From JANYHF01 sp031367715 (lineage in GTDB: Bacteria; Pseudomonadota; Alphaproteobacteria; Rhizobiales; Hyphomicrobiaceae), in NCBI GenBank assembly GCA_031367715.1, contig JANLQJ010000405.1, positions 1 to 64,000 of the forward strand: a stretch of 64,000 bases of DNA, written 5' to 3'. The position numbers were made by a program, and so were the translations under genes. Positions 1 to 8,187 of this stretch are shown piece after piece (the stretch's first letter is position 1; each line of letters opens with the position of its first letter). The notes beneath the pieces are model-generated. The model was not told where the DNA came from and searched no databases. It saw nothing but the letters and a program-made list of their open reading frames with translations.

Positions 1-59
1 CTCGGGACTCGGGACTCGGAAACACGCAGCGAGGACCTTTCCGAGTCCCGAGTCCCGAG
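1..59. repeat. Perfect 22-bp inverted repeat made of short tandem units
   Basis: Positions 1-22 and 38-59 are exact reverse complements separated by 15 bases. Each arm contains tandem copies of a 7-base unit (cgggact). The right arm continues with one more unit past 59, so the left arm is probably cut by the window edge. It lies just past the 3' end of the minus-strand ABC ATPase gene, so it could act as a terminator hairpin, but there is no clear T-run. Confidence 0.7.
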
Positions 60-78
60 TCCCGAACTCTGCAGCTCT

Positions 79-942
79 TCACTCGTCATAAGAATGCCCC
101 GCCTTCAGCCCCTCGCGCACCCGCGCGGCCACGCGCAAAAACTCCGCACTCTCCCTCATCTCCAACCCACGGTCCGCCGCGAACCCGCACGGCACGATAT
201 CGATGATCCGCCCCGGCCTGGGGCTCATCACCACAATCCGTGTCGAGAGAAACACCGCCTCCGGGATCGAGTGCGTGACGAACACCACCGTCTTCCTGGT
301 CTCGCGCCACAGCCTCAGCAGCTGCAAATTTAGCGAATCGCGCACGATCTCGTCCAGAGCGCCGAACGGCTCGTCCATCAGCAGCAGTTTTGGATCGAAC
401 GACAGTGCCCTCGCAATCGACGCGCGCTGCTGCATGCCGCCCGACAGCTGCCAGGGGTATTTCTTCTCGAAGCCTGCAAGGTTCACCAGGGCGAGGTTCG
501 CCCGCGCCCGCTCAGCTCGCTCGGCGGCCGAATATCCCATGATCTCCAGCGGCAGCATCACGTTCTTTTCCACCGTCCGCCAGGGATAGAGCGCCGGGGC
601 CTGGAACACATAGCCATACTGTCGCTTCAGCCGCGCCTGGTTCGGCGTCAGCCCGTTGACCATGATCGATCCTGCAGTCGGACGCTCCAGATCGGCGATG
701 ATGCGCAGCAACGTCGTCTTGCCGCAGCCGGAGGGTCCGATGAGTGACACGAACTCGCCGTCGGCGACGGTCAGATTGACATCGGCAAGCGCAAACACCG
801 GGCCGTCCCCGGTCTCGAACGTCAGCCCGACGCCTTTGGACTCGATGACGGGCGCCGCACGTGCGGCAGTTGCCGCCGCGGCCGTCCTGGGCGTCTCGAT
901 TGTCGTGCTCAACGCGGCGGCTCCGTACTCAACGGTCATCAT
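79..942 (-). CDS. NitT/TauT-family ABC transporter ATP-binding protein
   Basis: This 287-residue cytoplasmic ATPase should power uptake of a nitrate-, sulfonate-, taurine- or pyrimidine-like substrate. The Walker A motif GPSGCGKT, the signature LSGGMQQR and Walker B LLLMDEP followed by the D-loop are all intact, with a switch His in FVTHSIPEA. The roughly 35-residue Ala/Thr-rich N-terminal extension before the ABC domain suggests the true start could be further inside. No permease or binding-protein gene lies upstream, so partners would be to the left of the window or elsewhere. The family is clear, but the substrate cannot be told from sequence. Confidence 0.9.
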   Translation of the reverse strand: MMTVEYGAAALSTTIETPRTAAAATAARAAPVIESKGVGLTFETGDGPVFALADVNLTVADGEFVSLIGPSGCGKTTLLRIIADLERPTAGSIMVNGLTPNQARLKRQYGYVFQAPALYPWRTVEKNVMLPLEIMGYSAAERAERARANLALVNLAGFEKKYPWQLSGGMQQRASIARALSFDPKLLLMDEPFGALDEIVRDSLNLQLLRLWRETRKTVVFVTHSIPEAVFLSTRIVVMSPRPGRIIDIVPCGFAADRGLEMRESAEFLRVAARVREGLKAGHSYDE

Positions 943-981
943 TTCAGCGGCCAGTTGTGCTCATCCCGTTGCGCCGGTCAA

Positions 982-1095
982 GGCACTCGGTGTCGGCACT
1001 CGGTGTCGGACAGGCACTCGGTGTCGGACACTTATTGTGCCGTTGACGTCTTTGTTGGAGCCGGACACCATCGCGGCACAATAAGTGTCTGACAC
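982..1095. repeat. Intergenic palindromic repeat with triplicated 15-mer
   Basis: The 15-mer ggcactcggtgtcgg occurs at 982-996, 995-1009 and 1013-1027. A 21-bp inverted repeat pairs 1021-1041 with 1075-1095 (20 of 21 positions match), giving a long potential hairpin. It sits between the divergently transcribed ABC ATPase and glucokinase genes. The gtgtcggacac/gtgtctgacac core resembles REP-type palindromes that are often mobilised by TnpA-REP transposases. That link is inference, as no such gene is present here. Confidence 0.7.
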
Positions 1096-1172
1096 CCGGT
1101 CAACCCCCTTGCAGTCATTCCGCGATCTGGTACCCGTGCCAAGACCAATTGGAACCCAGGACACTGGTTCAC

Positions 1173-2162
1173 ATGCCATCAGACGGCTTCATCCTGATCG
1201 GCGACATCGGCGGCACCAACACGCGCCTGGCGGTGACGCCGTGCGATCGCCTGGACCTTCGGCATGTGCGCGTCCTGTCGAGCCCGGCCTTCGCCGATTT
1301 CGAGTCGCTGTTGGCGCATTACCTAGGCGAGGAGGGGATCGTCGGCCTGCGCGGCGCATCATTGGCGCCAGCCGGTCCGATCGAGGACGACCATTTCAAG
1401 CTCACCAACATTCATTGGCCGACCACCCAATCATCTGCGGTCAAACAGTTGATCGGCGCCGATCAGGTGGTGTTGATCAATGATTTCGAGGCGGTCGCCT
1501 ATGCCATCGCACACCTCAAACCGACCGAGCTTGTGCCCATCGGCAGCGGCGTCGCCAAAGCGGGCTGGCCGATGATCGCGCTGGGACCAGGGACGGGTCT
1601 CGGCATGGCCTACATGGTGCCCGTGAAGGGTGGCCGGACGATCATTCAGACCGCCGAGGCCGGCGTCGGCTCGCTGCCGATCCAGACCTCGCGCGAGTTG
1701 GCCATCGCGCAACACGGCCGGCCGGCCGGCGCCCGGATCATTACCGAAGCCCTGATCGCCGGCAACGGCCTGCACAGTATATACAAGGCGATTGGCGCAC
1801 TAGATGCCCAACCGGTAACCTTGACTTCCCCCTCCGCAGTTGCCGATGCCGCCCTCGCGGGCACCGATTTCGTGGCAGTGGCTGCCCTCGACCAGTTCCT
1901 GGTGTGGTTCGGCCGGGTGGCTGGCGATCTTGCCCTGGCATTGCGTGCCGAGGGCGGCGTCTACATTGGCGGCGGCATCGCGCCGAAGATCTTGCCGCGT
2001 CTGCTCAACGGCCCGTTCCGCATCGCTTTCGACGACAAGCGACCGCTTGAGCGGCTTGCCAGAGGCATCGCGATCAATGTCATCACGGCCGACAAGCCAG
2101 CCCTGATCGGAGCGGCGGCGGCTTTCGCCCAGGCGCATCCCGATCTGTTGCGGATGGCCTGA
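1173..2162 (+). CDS. glk: Glucokinase (Glk family)
   Basis: The enzyme phosphorylates glucose to glucose 6-phosphate with ATP in the cytoplasm. The 329-residue product carries the N-terminal phosphate-binding loop GDIGGTNTRL, the catalytic region LINDFEAVAYAI with its Asp, the glycine-rich GPGTGLGMAY and the C-terminal adenosine loop YIGGGIAP. It belongs to the bacterial glucokinase family (PF02685) rather than ROK. The ATG at 1173 is preferred over a TTG 24 bases upstream because family members begin shortly before the GDIGGTN loop. The gene converges on glcF, with a palindromic repeat filling the gap. Confidence 0.93.
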   Translation: MPSDGFILIGDIGGTNTRLAVTPCDRLDLRHVRVLSSPAFADFESLLAHYLGEEGIVGLRGASLAPAGPIEDDHFKLTNIHWPTTQSSAVKQLIGADQVVLINDFEAVAYAIAHLKPTELVPIGSGVAKAGWPMIALGPGTGLGMAYMVPVKGGRTIIQTAEAGVGSLPIQTSRELAIAQHGRPAGARIITEALIAGNGLHSIYKAIGALDAQPVTLTSPSAVADAALAGTDFVAVAALDQFLVWFGRVAGDLALALRAEGGVYIGGGIAPKILPRLLNGPFRIAFDDKRPLERLARGIAINVITADKPALIGAAAAFAQAHPDLLRMA

Positions 2163-2169
2163 CGACGTT

Positions 2170-2284
2170 AGACTGTCCAACCTATCGTTTGACTCGTGCT
2201 CGCAAGCGTTGCTGTGCGCCCCTACGCCATGACCTCTGTCACGAACCTTCAAAGTGACAGGTCAAACCATAAGTGGGCTGGTAT
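2170..2284. repeat. MITE-like palindromic repeat, copy A (short form)
   Basis: This 115-bp element lies between the convergent glk and glcF genes and has degenerate terminal inverted repeats (about 18 of 27 positions match). Bases 2229-2274 are identical, in inverted orientation, to 43636-43681 (46 of 46). The right end falls inside the glcF stop codon, just as copy B begins at the pncA stop codon. Confidence 0.75.
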
Positions 2285-3645
2285 TACTGGGCCGCGATCA
2301 TCGACCTGCGCGCCGCCAGTGGCACGTCGCTCATGCGGGTCGCGAAGTGGTCAAGGCCTGCCGGACAGGGGCCACCGTAAGCCCAATCCAACAGTTCTAC
2401 CGTATGCACAATCGGCATCTCCAAGGCTGGCGCGAGCTGGCTGATGCAGCCGATATTGCCCGAAGCGACGATCTCGGGACTGGCGGCCTCGATATTGGCG
2501 ACCTTTCGCGCGCGCAGCTCGGCGGAAAGCTCCGGCTGCAGAATATTGTAGGTGCCCGCCGAACCGCAGCAGATATGCGCTTCGGCAAGCCCCGTGACCG
2601 AAAAACCGGCCGTGCGCAGAAGCTTGAACGGCAGGTCCGTGACGCGCTGGCCATGCTGCAACGAGCACGCGCTCTGATAGGCGATGCGCAGCGACGACCA
2701 GCGCTGTGGTGCGCCGAGATCGAGACTGGCGAGATACTCTGAAATATCAGCTGCCATGCCGCCGATGCGCTTGGCGCGCTCACTGTAACGCGCGTCGCCC
2801 GCAAACATATGGCCGTAGTCCTTCACCGTCGTGCCGCAGCCCGAGGTGTTGATCAGGATGGCGTCGACGGGCGCCATGTCGATGGCCTTTTCCCAGGCTT
2901 CGATGTTGTGCCTGGCAAAGCCGCGCGCATCATTTTCGTGCCCCATGTGCTGGACCAGCGCGCCACAGCAGCCCTCGCCCTCGGGCACCACAACCTCAAC
3001 GCCAGCACGATTTAGCAGCCGGATGGTGGCATCGTTGATGGCTGGCCGCAGCACTTTTTGTGCGCAGCCACCAAGCAGGATGACTCGGCGTTTTCGGCCG
3101 CCGGTGGCCGCAAACGTGCCGGGTAGCTGGTGCTCGGCGCGGGCGCCCAGTCGGCGCGGTGCCATCCGCAGCATGGCCGCGACCTCCTTAAAGCCAAGGC
3201 GTTCGATCACGCCGGCAAAGCCGCGCCCGAGCAGCGCGCCCCGCAGCGCCCAACGGAAGCGCCCTGCGTAGGGGACGATAATACGCAGCAGACGGCGCGC
3301 GATGCGCACCGGCAGCTTCCGAACGTGAGTTTCGTTGACGCGGACCCGCGCCAGATCGACCAGATGCATGTAGTCGACGCCGCTTGGGCAGGTGGTCATG
3401 CAGGACAGGCACGACAGGCAACGATCAACATGCGTGGCGACAGCCTCGGACGCCTTGTGGTTGCCCTCCAGCATATCTTTGATGAGGTAGATGCGTCCGC
3501 GCGGACTGTCGCGCTCATCTCCGAGCAGCAGATAAGTCGGACAGGTCGCGGTGCAGAAACCGCAATGTACGCAGCGCCGCAAAATTTCATCGGCCTCCTT
3601 GAGGCGCGGATCGGCGAGTTGTTCAAGCGTAAAATGGGTCTGCAT
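2284..3645 (-). CDS. glcF: Glycolate oxidase iron-sulfur subunit GlcF
   Basis: GlcF is the Fe-S electron-transfer subunit of the membrane-associated glycolate oxidase GlcDEF, which converts glycolate to glyoxylate. The 453-residue product has two ferredoxin-type clusters near the N-terminus (CVHCGFCTATCP and CLSCLSCMTTCPSG). Two CCG domains follow, with the characteristic GCCGALVQH and CCGSAGTY motifs. The ATG at 3645 is chosen because it begins MQTHFTLEQLADP, the normal GlcF N-terminus, and lies 8 bases after the glcE stop. A longer in-frame reading to 4035 would run into glcE. It is the last gene of the glcDEF operon. Confidence 0.94.
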   Translation of the reverse strand: MQTHFTLEQLADPRLKEADEILRRCVHCGFCTATCPTYLLLGDERDSPRGRIYLIKDMLEGNHKASEAVATHVDRCLSCLSCMTTCPSGVDYMHLVDLARVRVNETHVRKLPVRIARRLLRIIVPYAGRFRWALRGALLGRGFAGVIERLGFKEVAAMLRMAPRRLGARAEHQLPGTFAATGGRKRRVILLGGCAQKVLRPAINDATIRLLNRAGVEVVVPEGEGCCGALVQHMGHENDARGFARHNIEAWEKAIDMAPVDAILINTSGCGTTVKDYGHMFAGDARYSERAKRIGGMAADISEYLASLDLGAPQRWSSLRIAYQSACSLQHGQRVTDLPFKLLRTAGFSVTGLAEAHICCGSAGTYNILQPELSAELRARKVANIEAASPEIVASGNIGCISQLAPALEMPIVHTVELLDWAYGGPCPAGLDHFATRMSDVPLAARRSMIAAQ

Positions 3646-3653
3646 TGCTCTGC

Positions 3654-4877
3654 CTAAGGACTTACATACATGCGGCCAGGATTGAGGATGTTTAAGGGAT
3701 CGAAAGCCTTCTTGACGCCATCCGTCAGCCGCTGCACTGCAGCCTCGAGCGGGGGAAACACCTCGACCGCACGCCGAACATTCGGCTCGGCCCGGATCAG
3801 CGTGGCATGCCCGCCCAGCGTCGCCACGACGCGCCGGATGTCGTCGGCGCCGGCATCGCCCGCGTCGGGTACTTCCAGCCAGATCAATCCACCCGACCAG
3901 TCGAAGGCGGCCTGACAGCTGCGATAGCGCGCAATCGACTCGACCAGCCGCGGGCCCATTTTGGGAGCCGTGGAAATGCGCCAAACCGGGGTCGTACTGC
4001 CTTGCAGGAAGGAGAGCTGGCGGATCTCCTCCCAAAAGGCGAGCGAGTTGGGATGGTCAAGTTCAAGCAATTCGCCGAATGGAATGAACAGGGTCTTCAA
4101 CCGCTCGGCGCGGTAGGTGACGGCCGGCGAGAAGTTCTCGATGCGCAGCGCGGTCACAGTAGTGCCAGCCTCGGCGAGCCCAGGCAGGCGCAGGCGGCGG
4201 GCAAGGCTGGCCTGCAGATGGAAGGTGCCCGAGACCTCGAACGGCGTCGACAGCGCCTGACACAGTACCTCGACCGCGATGGCGTCGGGCAATCCCATAA
4301 GAATTAATGTGCGCGTTTCCGCCGCCCTTGGAATTGCGCGCAACGTCAGCTCGGTAAAGACACCGAGTGTGCCCCAGGAACCCGCGAGCGTGCGGCAGAG
4401 GTCATAGCCGGTCACGTTCTTCATAACGCGGCCGCCCCATTTGACGATTTCGCCGCGCCCGTTGACGCAGCGAATGCCCAACAGCTGATCGCGAACGGCG
4501 CCGCGTTGGATGCGGCGCGCGCCTGAAAGATTGGTCGCCACCACGCCGCCGACCGTCGCCTGGCCGGCAGGCTCGCCCAGCATGGGCCCGAGATCGACTG
4601 GCTCGGCTGCCAGCATCTGGTTGTGCTTGGCGAGTTCAGCGTCGAGCACACTCATCAGGGTGCCACTGCGAGCTGAGATCACCTGCTCGGACGGTTCGCT
4701 CAGCGTGATGCCGCGCAAATTGCGCGTGGTCAGGATTCCGGAGACCTCCATAGGCCGGCCGGCCCGCCGTTTCGAACCGGCGCCCAGGATTTCAAATGGC
4801 CAGCGCGTGCGCGCGGCCTCGGCAACGAGACCCGCCAGTTCCCGCTCATCGACGGGTCTTTCGATGCTTTGCAACAA
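3654..4877 (-). CDS. glcE: Glycolate oxidase FAD-binding subunit GlcE
   Basis: This is the second flavin-type subunit of glycolate oxidase, 407 residues. The N-terminal FAD_binding_4 fold is visible (FEILGAGSKRRAGRP, then GGVVATNLSGARRIQRGAVRD and GGRVMKNVTGYDLCRTLAGSWG). It lies between glcD and glcF with 9 and 8 base gaps, so the three are co-transcribed and probably translationally coupled. Its length is within the usual range. Confidence 0.93.
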   Translation of the reverse strand: MLQSIERPVDERELAGLVAEAARTRWPFEILGAGSKRRAGRPMEVSGILTTRNLRGITLSEPSEQVISARSGTLMSVLDAELAKHNQMLAAEPVDLGPMLGEPAGQATVGGVVATNLSGARRIQRGAVRDQLLGIRCVNGRGEIVKWGGRVMKNVTGYDLCRTLAGSWGTLGVFTELTLRAIPRAAETRTLILMGLPDAIAVEVLCQALSTPFEVSGTFHLQASLARRLRLPGLAEAGTTVTALRIENFSPAVTYRAERLKTLFIPFGELLELDHPNSLAFWEEIRQLSFLQGSTTPVWRISTAPKMGPRLVESIARYRSCQAAFDWSGGLIWLEVPDAGDAGADDIRRVVATLGGHATLIRAEPNVRRAVEVFPPLEAAVQRLTDGVKKAFDPLNILNPGRMYVSP

Positions 4878-4886
4878 GATGTTCTC

Positions 4887-6320
4887 TCAGGCGGCCCTGC
4901 GCCCTTCCAGGGGGAATACCTTGGACGGGTTCAAAAGCCAATGCGGGTCAAAGACGCTTTTCAGACGCATCTGCTGATCGAGATCTACGGCATTGTACTG
5001 CAGCGTCATCAAGTCGCGCTTCTCGATGCCCACACCGTGCTCACCGGTCAGGCAGCCGCCGACTTCGACGCAGTGCCGCAAGATGTCGGAACCGCACTGT
5101 TCGACCCGCTCCAACTCCCCGGGGGTGTTGGCGTTGTAGAGAATCAGCGGATGCAGATTGCCATCGCCGGCATGGAAGATGTTAGCGACCTGAAAGCCAG
5201 CCTCACCACAAATTTTGGCAATGACCGATAGTGTTTGTGGCAGTGCCGAGAGCGGGATGGTGCCATCCATGCAGACATAATCCGATATCCGGCCAACGGC
5301 GCCGAACGCGGCCTTGCGGCCCTTCCAGATGGCGGCACTTTCGTCTGCGCTGCGACTGGTGCGGACCACCGACGGCGCATAGGGGCGTGCCAAATTCTCG
5401 ATGAAGGAAAGCTGATGATCGATTTCTGCATTCGAGCCTTCAACCTCGATAATCAGCATAGCCTCGACATCGAGCGGATAGCCGGCCTTGGCGAAGTCCT
5501 CACACACCTTGATCGCAGGACGATCCATGAATTCGATGGCAACCGGCATCACGCCGGCGCCGATGATGTTCGACACGCAGGCACCTGCCGCCTCGCTGGA
5601 GGCAAAGCCGAGCAACATGGGTCGTGCTCCCTCTGCCTTGCGCAGGATGCGGACCGTCGCTTCGGTAACGACACCCAATTGTCCTTCCGAGCCGACGATC
5701 AGGCCGAGCAGATCGTAGCCGGGGGCATCGAGGTGCGTGCCGCCAAGTTCGACGATGTCGCCGTTCATCAGCACCATCTTGACGCCGAGCAAGTTCTGCG
5801 TCGTCACGCCATAGCGCAGACAATGGGCGCCACCGCTGTTCATGGCGATGTTACCGCCGATCGAACAGGCAAGCTGGCTGGAGGGGTCGGGAGCATAGAA
5901 AAAGTCGGGGCCGACAGTGTCTGATATGGCCAGGTTGGTGAGACCGGCTTCAACCCGCGCAAACCGATTGTCGAAATCGACTTCCAGCACGCGCGACATG
6001 CGCGACACACAGAGCACCACGGCATCCTCGGTGGGCAGCGCGCCGCCCGAAAGCGACGTTCCGGCGCCGCGCGGCACCACCTTGACCTCGTTGGCGTGAC
6101 AATAGGCCAGGATGCGGCTGATCTCCTCGGTCGTGCGCGGCAAAAGCACGGCCATCGGCATGCACTTGTACGCCGTCAGCGCGTCGGTTTCGAAGGCCCG
6201 GCGCGCTTCCAGATGCGAATGCAATGACCCCGGCGCCGCTATCTCGCCGAGGCCGCGCAAGATGTGCTCGCGGTGGCGCAAGACACTGGCATTGGGCTCG
6301 GGCTGTGTGATCAATGGCAT
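4887..6320 (-). CDS. glcD: Glycolate oxidase subunit GlcD (FAD-linked)
   Basis: GlcD is the catalytic flavoprotein subunit that oxidises glycolate (or D-lactate-like 2-hydroxyacids). The 477-residue product has the FAD-binding PCMH domain with VVPRGAGTSLSGGALP and the C-terminal FAD-oxidase domain containing the substrate/metal region HAGDGNLHPL and GEHGVGIEKR. The ATG at 6320 is preferred because an AGGA ribosome-binding site lies just upstream and the product then begins as usual for GlcD; a further 43 in-frame upstream codons look non-coding. It is the first gene of glcDEF. Confidence 0.94.
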   Translation of the reverse strand: MPLITQPEPNASVLRHREHILRGLGEIAAPGSLHSHLEARRAFETDALTAYKCMPMAVLLPRTTEEISRILAYCHANEVKVVPRGAGTSLSGGALPTEDAVVLCVSRMSRVLEVDFDNRFARVEAGLTNLAISDTVGPDFFYAPDPSSQLACSIGGNIAMNSGGAHCLRYGVTTQNLLGVKMVLMNGDIVELGGTHLDAPGYDLLGLIVGSEGQLGVVTEATVRILRKAEGARPMLLGFASSEAAGACVSNIIGAGVMPVAIEFMDRPAIKVCEDFAKAGYPLDVEAMLIIEVEGSNAEIDHQLSFIENLARPYAPSVVRTSRSADESAAIWKGRKAAFGAVGRISDYVCMDGTIPLSALPQTLSVIAKICGEAGFQVANIFHAGDGNLHPLILYNANTPGELERVEQCGSDILRHCVEVGGCLTGEHGVGIEKRDLMTLQYNAVDLDQQMRLKSVFDPHWLLNPSKVFPLEGRRAA

Positions 6321-6396
6321 GGGTCCTGCTGCAATCACCGGCTGCTGTGTTGCGCGGAGGCTAGCACGCTTGGGATGGCAGGTGACAGCGCCAGAT

Positions 6397-6945
6397 CTAG
6401 GGCACTTTGCCGTCAGCCCCGGGAGGAGGATCCGGGTCCTTACCGACACCTGAAAAGGCGTTGGCCCTGCGCATCGACCGCGAAAGGCCCTGACGCTCGG
6501 TCTCGGTCAACTGTTCGACGACCGCACCGGCGGATGGCACCGAATTGGTGCGCGCAGCACGTTGTGCCTCAGCCAACTGCCGGAGTACGGTCTCAAACTT
6601 AGCGCGATCAAATGGCACGACCGTCAGTGAGGCAATAACATCGCGATTGGCTTGTCGGATCGTATCCAAGGACGACGTCACGGCCTGCCGATGCTTGCCG
6701 ATGGCATCGGCCAGCGCGGTGCGGCGCTCAGCCGGCAGTCCATCGACAAACCTGTTGATCGGCCCGGCCGCCATGCCGCCCATGCGCCCAGGGAGGCCGG
6801 GGGGATGATGACGCATCAGCCAAGCCCCGCCCAACAGGAAACCGGCGATCAGCAGATTGAGCGACAACGATGCCACCAGCAGCGGCAGCACCCACTTGCG
6901 CGGCCGCGTCGTCGCAGTTGCCTCGGGCTGCGGCGTCAGTGTCAC
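6397..6945 (-). CDS. Membrane-anchored periplasmic metal-sensor-like protein (Metal_resist/CnrX-Spy type)
   Basis: The 182-residue product has one N-terminal membrane segment (about residues 18-44), then a short His/Pro/Gly/Met-rich stretch (RHHPPG...RMGGM). A helical periplasmic region with an ERR...L...KHR pattern follows, as in the CnrX/ZraP/Spy superfamily. It is the third gene of a sigma - anti-sigma - sensor set and overlaps the anti-sigma gene by 4 bases. By analogy with CnrYXH it could bind metal or sense envelope stress and control the anti-sigma protein. The family is moderately certain; the ligand is unknown. The C-terminal tail is low-complexity (DPDPPPGADG). Confidence 0.7.
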   Translation of the reverse strand: MTLTPQPEATATTRPRKWVLPLLVASLSLNLLIAGFLLGGAWLMRHHPPGLPGRMGGMAAGPINRFVDGLPAERRTALADAIGKHRQAVTSSLDTIRQANRDVIASLTVVPFDRAKFETVLRQLAEAQRAARTNSVPSAGAVVEQLTETERQGLSRSMRRANAFSGVGKDPDPPPGADGKVP

Positions 6946-7442
6946 AGGACATCCCCTTCCTGCGGGTCATCATCGGAGGCGACTGACAATGCAACTGATG
7001 TATCGCCAGTGTCCGGAGCCAGCCAGGACACTTGCTGCAACGCCGTTGACTCCCAACCGTTCATGCCGGCGAAAAAGCCGATGAGCAGCGACGCCGCCAA
7101 CGCTGCGATGGCCAGCCAGCGGGCGACCAAGGCGCGGCGATGCGTTTGACCTGGCAAGTCCCGCACAGGAACCAGAATCGGCCGGCCCTCGGCCTTGGTC
7201 GCGGCAGCCACGATCCGATCCGTGAGCGCAGACAAATTGGCCTTGCGCCCAGCGGGAGCCGCCGCAAGCACGCGATCGAAAACTTCCGTCTCGCTTAGCA
7301 GGGCCCGCGCGGCAGGATCGCGCTGGAGCAATTCGGCGATCCAGCCGGCCTCGTCCCTTGGCCAGCGCCGTTGGTCGGCGCCGTAGCGATCAAGGATCTG
7401 CGCAAGCCGTGTCATGTCATTGTGCCCATTGCGTATTGTCAT
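6942..7442 (-). CDS. Probable membrane anti-sigma factor
   Basis: The 166-residue product has a cytoplasmic N-terminal half (about residues 1-105) and one transmembrane segment (about 108-128), followed by a short acidic periplasmic tail. It lies 3 bases after the ECF sigma gene and overlaps the sensor-like gene by ATGA. That arrangement, plus the single-pass topology with a cytoplasmic domain of about 100 residues, is typical of ECF anti-sigma factors. No zinc-binding HxxxCxxC signature is present, so it is not a ZAS-type anti-sigma. The function is inferred from context. Confidence 0.65.
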   Translation of the reverse strand: MTIRNGHNDMTRLAQILDRYGADQRRWPRDEAGWIAELLQRDPAARALLSETEVFDRVLAAAPAGRKANLSALTDRIVAAATKAEGRPILVPVRDLPGQTHRRALVARWLAIAALAASLLIGFFAGMNGWESTALQQVSWLAPDTGDTSVALSVASDDDPQEGDVL

Positions 7443-7445
7443 TGC

Positions 7446-8120
7446 TCAAACCTGTCCGCCGTCGTCGCTCGTGGGCAATAGTGCCCGCCAGTCATCGGCG
7501 AGCGCCGCGCGCAGCGTCCGTCGTCCACGCGCCAACAAGGATTCCACCGCTTCGGCGGAAACTTCAAGAATTTCACCCGCTTGAGCCATACTCAGCTCTT
7601 CATAGTGGCATAAAACCACCGCAGCCCGTTGCCGGTCGGGTAGCGCCCGCAACGCCGCATCGACCCGCGCGCTCAGGTCGTGCTCAACCAAGCCGCGCTG
7701 CTGAGTTGGCGCCACGCTAAGCGACTCAAGCGCCGCCGCGTCCTCTGGCCGGCGGGCACGCAGCCGGTCGAGGGCGAGATTGCTGGTGACGCGATAGAGC
7801 CAACCGCCCAGACCCGCCTCGCCGACGTCGATCCGTGACGCATTTCGCCACAGCCGCAAGGCCGTCTCCTGCGCCACATCTTCAGCCTCGGAGTCATTAC
7901 CGAGCAATCGTCGAGCGACGCCGACCAGTCGTGGCAGGTGCCGTCCGATGAGGTTGGCAAAAGCCGCAGCATCGCCTGCAGCCACTTTCAACAACTGTTC
8001 CCGATCGGTCGGCTGAGCCGGAAACGCGTCTTTGACAACCGTCAACCGCACATATCCTCGTTCACCCCGCCTCAGCCGCGGAACGCCCGGCATTAGGTCC
8101 GCTATTGCCGTTGCCGCCAT
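7446..8120 (-). CDS. ECF-family RNA polymerase sigma factor
   Basis: This 224-residue sigma-70-family factor has region 2 (FANLIGRHLPRLVGVARRLLG...AEDVAQETALRLWR) and region 4 (ALRALPDRQRAAVVLCHYEELSMAQAGEILEVSAEAVESLLARGRRTLR). It probably directs transcription of envelope or metal-stress genes under control of the two downstream membrane proteins. ATG 8120 is taken as start; a TTG at 8129 and an internal ATG about 8 codons later are alternatives. It follows glnE by about 60 bases on the same strand, so it may read through from glnE or have its own promoter. Confidence 0.9.
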   Translation of the reverse strand: MAATAIADLMPGVPRLRRGERGYVRLTVVKDAFPAQPTDREQLLKVAAGDAAAFANLIGRHLPRLVGVARRLLGNDSEAEDVAQETALRLWRNASRIDVGEAGLGGWLYRVTSNLALDRLRARRPEDAAALESLSVAPTQQRGLVEHDLSARVDAALRALPDRQRAAVVLCHYEELSMAQAGEILEVSAEAVESLLARGRRTLRAALADDWRALLPTSDDGGQV

Positions 8121-8187
8121 GATCGTCAAACGCCGCCGTTGTTCATCCTGTCTCGATGAACGATGTCATGACGATAATTCCGTCGGG

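Noticed and set aside
1..59. Treating the inverted repeat as a definite rho-independent terminator
   Set aside because: The stem is strong but no T-run follows on the minus strand within the window, and tandem units suggest a repeat element; the left end is cut.
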